DNA from: Nitrobacter sp035546855
GTDB lineage: Bacteria; Pseudomonadota; Alphaproteobacteria; Rhizobiales; Xanthobacteraceae
Assembly (NCBI GenBank): GCA_035546855.1
Contig: DASZVY010000004.1
Coordinates: forward strand, 25,774 to 89,773
Direction of reading: 5' to 3'
Length of the DNA stretch: 64,000 bases
Shown: positions 62,178 through 64,000 of the stretch, piece after piece
How the letters are laid out: each line of letters opens with the position of its first letter
How positions within the stretch are numbered: the stretch's first letter is position 1
Position numbers and translations under genes: made by a program
The notes under the pieces: generated by a model
What the model was told of the DNA's origin: nothing
Seen by the model: only the letters and a program-made list of their open reading frames with translations
Database searches by the model: none

Positions 62178-63800
62178 ATGATCCGCCTCGACAACATCAG
62201 CAAGCAGAACGGCCACCAGATCGTCTTCATCGAGGCTCAGGCCGCGCTCCAGCGCGGCGAGAAGGTCGGCCTCGTCGGCCCCAACGGGTCCGGCAAGACC
62301 ACGCTGTTCCGCCTCATCACCGGCGAGGATCTGCCCGACGAGGGGCAGGTCTCGGTCGATCGCGGCGTGACCATCGGCTACTTCAGCCAGGATGTCGGCG
62401 AGATGGCGGGCCGCAGCGCGGTCGCCGAGGTGATGGACGGCGCAGGCCCGGTCAGCGCCGTCGCCGCCGAGCTGAAGGAACTGGAAACCGCGATGGCGGA
62501 TCCGGATCGTGCCGGCGAGATGGATCAGATCATCGAACGCTACGGCGAGGTGCAGCACCGCTTCGAGGAACTCGGCGGCTACGAGCTGGAAGGCCGCGCC
62601 CGCGAGGTGCTGGCGGGCCTGAGTTTCTCGCAGGAGATGATGGACGGCGACGTCGGTGCATTGTCCGGCGGCTGGAAGATGCGCGTGGCGCTGGCGCGGA
62701 TTCTCCTGATGCGCCCCGACGCCATGCTGCTGGACGAACCCTCGAACCACCTCGATCTGGAAAGCCTGATCTGGCTGGAGCAGTTCCTGAAGAACTACGA
62801 CGGCCTGCTGCTGATGACCTCGCACGACCGCGAGTTCATGAACCGCATCGTCGGCAGGATCGTCGAGATCGACGGCGGCGGGCTGACCTCCTATTCCGGC
62901 AACTACGAATTCTACGAGCGGCAGCGCGCGCTGGCGGAAAAGCAGCAGCAGGCGCAGTTCGAGCGCCAGCAGGCGATGCTCGCCAAGGAGATCAAGTTCA
63001 TCGAGCGCTTCAAGGCGCGCGCGTCGCACGCCGCGCAGGTGCAGAGCCGCGTCAAGCAGCTCGACAAGATCGAGCGCGTCGAGCCGCCGAAGCGGCGGCA
63101 GACGGTGGCGTTCGACTTCCCCGCGGCGCCGCGCTCCGGCGACGACGTCGCGATCCTCCAGGACGTGCAGAAGGGCTACGGCAGCCGCAGCATCTATGAC
63201 GGGCTCGATTTCACCGTGCGGCGCAAGGAGCGCTGGTGCGTCATGGGCGTCAACGGCGCCGGCAAGTCGACGCTGCTGAAGCTGGTGGCGGGCGCGACCG
63301 AGCCGGACGACGGCACCGTGTCATTGGGCGCCAGCGTCAAGATGGGCTACTTCGCGCAGCACGCCATGGACCTGCTCGACGGCGAGCGCACGGTGTTTCA
63401 GACGCTGGAAGATTCATTCCCGCAGGCCGGCCAGGGCTCGCTGCGCACGCTCGCCGGCTGCTTCGGCTTCTCCGGCGACGACGTCGAAAAGAAGTGCCGC
63501 GTGCTGTCGGGCGGCGAGAAGGCGCGGCTGGTCATGGCCTTGATGCTGTACGATCCGCCGAACTTCCTGGTGCTCGACGAGCCGACCAACCATCTCGACA
63601 TGGCGACCAAGGAGATGCTGATCGGCGCGCTCGCCGACTACGAGGGCACCATGCTGTTCGTGTCGCACGACCGGCACTTCCTCGCGGCGCTGTCGAACCG
63701 CGTGCTCGAGCTGACGCCCGAGGGCGTGCACCAGTACGGCGGCGGCTATACCGAATATGTCGCCCGCACCGGCCACGAGGCGCCGGGATTGCACAGCTGA
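62178..63800 (+). CDS. ABC-F family ATPase (ribosome-associated)
   Basis: A 540-residue protein with two ABC domains and no membrane part. First Walker A GPNGSGKTT is at 34-42, signature LSGGWKMRVALAR near 161-173 and Walker B DAMLLDEPSNHLD near 179-191. The linker around 250-300 is charged (KEIKFIERFKARASHAAQVQ). Second Walker A is GVNGAGKST near 357-365, with LSGGEKARLVMA and LVLDEPTNHLDM. This is the EttA/Uup/YbiT class, which acts at the ribosomal E site. It is not a transporter. The exact subgroup is not settled. Confidence 0.9.
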   Translation: MIRLDNISKQNGHQIVFIEAQAALQRGEKVGLVGPNGSGKTTLFRLITGEDLPDEGQVSVDRGVTIGYFSQDVGEMAGRSAVAEVMDGAGPVSAVAAELKELETAMADPDRAGEMDQIIERYGEVQHRFEELGGYELEGRAREVLAGLSFSQEMMDGDVGALSGGWKMRVALARILLMRPDAMLLDEPSNHLDLESLIWLEQFLKNYDGLLLMTSHDREFMNRIVGRIVEIDGGGLTSYSGNYEFYERQRALAEKQQQAQFERQQAMLAKEIKFIERFKARASHAAQVQSRVKQLDKIERVEPPKRRQTVAFDFPAAPRSGDDVAILQDVQKGYGSRSIYDGLDFTVRRKERWCVMGVNGAGKSTLLKLVAGATEPDDGTVSLGASVKMGYFAQHAMDLLDGERTVFQTLEDSFPQAGQGSLRTLAGCFGFSGDDVEKKCRVLSGGEKARLVMALMLYDPPNFLVLDEPTNHLDMATKEMLIGALADYEGTMLFVSHDRHFLAALSNRVLELTPEGVHQYGGGYTEYVARTGHEAPGLHS

Positions 63801-63821
63801 GGGCGTGACGGTCGCCGCCTT

Positions 63822-64000
63822 TTAGGGGCTCACCGCCCACGGCACCAGAAACTCGACGCCGACCTGGTCGCCCTTGGCGCTGCGGCGCACGACGCGGCAG
63901 CGGCGCGACACCGTCAGCGTGAACTCCGTCAAATCATCGTTGTCCGGCACCTCGATCAGCGCACCGGTCTGCGAGATGTCATGCATCGTGCAATGCCGCT
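63822..64000 (-). CDS. PilZ-domain protein, C-terminal part, cut by the window end
   Basis: The minus strand is open from 64000 to a TAA at 63822. The 59 visible residues read CTMHDISQTGALIEVPD, then FTLTVSRRCRVVRRSAKGDQ and VGVEFLVPWAVSP, the pattern of the second half of a PilZ c-di-GMP-binding domain (the DISxxGA core and the VGxxF strand). The N-terminal Arg-rich motif lies outside the window, so nucleotide binding cannot be checked. Confidence 0.75.
   Translation of the reverse strand, partial: RHCTMHDISQTGALIEVPDNDDLTEFTLTVSRRCRVVRRSAKGDQVGVEFLVPWAVSP

Overview
The window looks like a chromosomal stretch of a GC-rich alphaproteobacterium, most likely Bradyrhizobiaceae/Xanthobacteraceae (Bradyrhizobium, Rhodopseudomonas or Afipia type). 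This is inferred from the protein families, the Tra/Trb conjugation set, and the host-side intergenic palindromes. No taxonomic marker gene is present. Roughly bases 1-54,150 are part of an integrative conjugative element (ICE) whose left end lies outside the window. Bases 54,150-64,000 look like ordinary host chromosome.

Layout. 1-4,765: 3' end of a relaxase, a Phd/PIN toxin-antitoxin pair, a TenA thiaminase II, the coupling protein TraG and a CopG-type protein. 4,875-6,029: two decayed genes (TetR-type regulator, enoyl-CoA hydratase). 6,284-33,160: a catabolic cargo cluster. It holds a GMC alcohol oxidoreductase, a class III CoA-transferase, a carbohydrate-type ABC importer, an FCD/GntR regulator, glutathione reductase, an acyl-CoA ligase, an aldehyde dehydrogenase, a VOC protein, the three glycolate oxidase subunits, a dipeptide-type ABC importer, an alkylglycerone-phosphate-synthase-like flavoprotein and a glutathione S-transferase. 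33,288-34,331: wreckage of a TPR gene and of pyruvate carboxylase. 34,503-45,190: a LysR regulator and a complete, tightly overlapping trbBCDEJKLFGI operon plus a DUF2274 gene. 45,511-53,560: a defence-type island with a DUF5131/TcmP pair, a membrane coiled-coil protein, a PIN (DUF4935) protein, a gene broken by one amber codon, and a SIR2-APAZ/short-Argonaute (SPARSA) system. 53,637-54,528: an intact thioesterase gene followed by a 5'-truncated homologue, read here as the ICE/host junction. 54,827-64,000: host genes (VOC, YCII, ECF sigma factor, MFS efflux, SDR, MBL hydrolase, ABC-F, PilZ).

How the parts fit. The cargo reads as a self-contained route: import by two ABC systems, oxidation of an alcohol to aldehyde and acid, CoA activation, a flavin- and/or glutathione-dependent step, and glycolate oxidation to glyoxylate. 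This gene mix would suit an ether- or glycol-type compound, but the substrate is not shown by sequence. Seven near-identical sites of the form TACCAAATTGGTCnnACCA lie in the promoter regions of this cluster, including the one in front of the FCD/GntR gene, and together they define a likely local regulon. The transfer genes carry a different shared signal: traG and trbB have the same upstream block with CTACG repeated every 10 bp. The cargo sits between copG and LysR-trbB, splitting what is usually one conjugation block.
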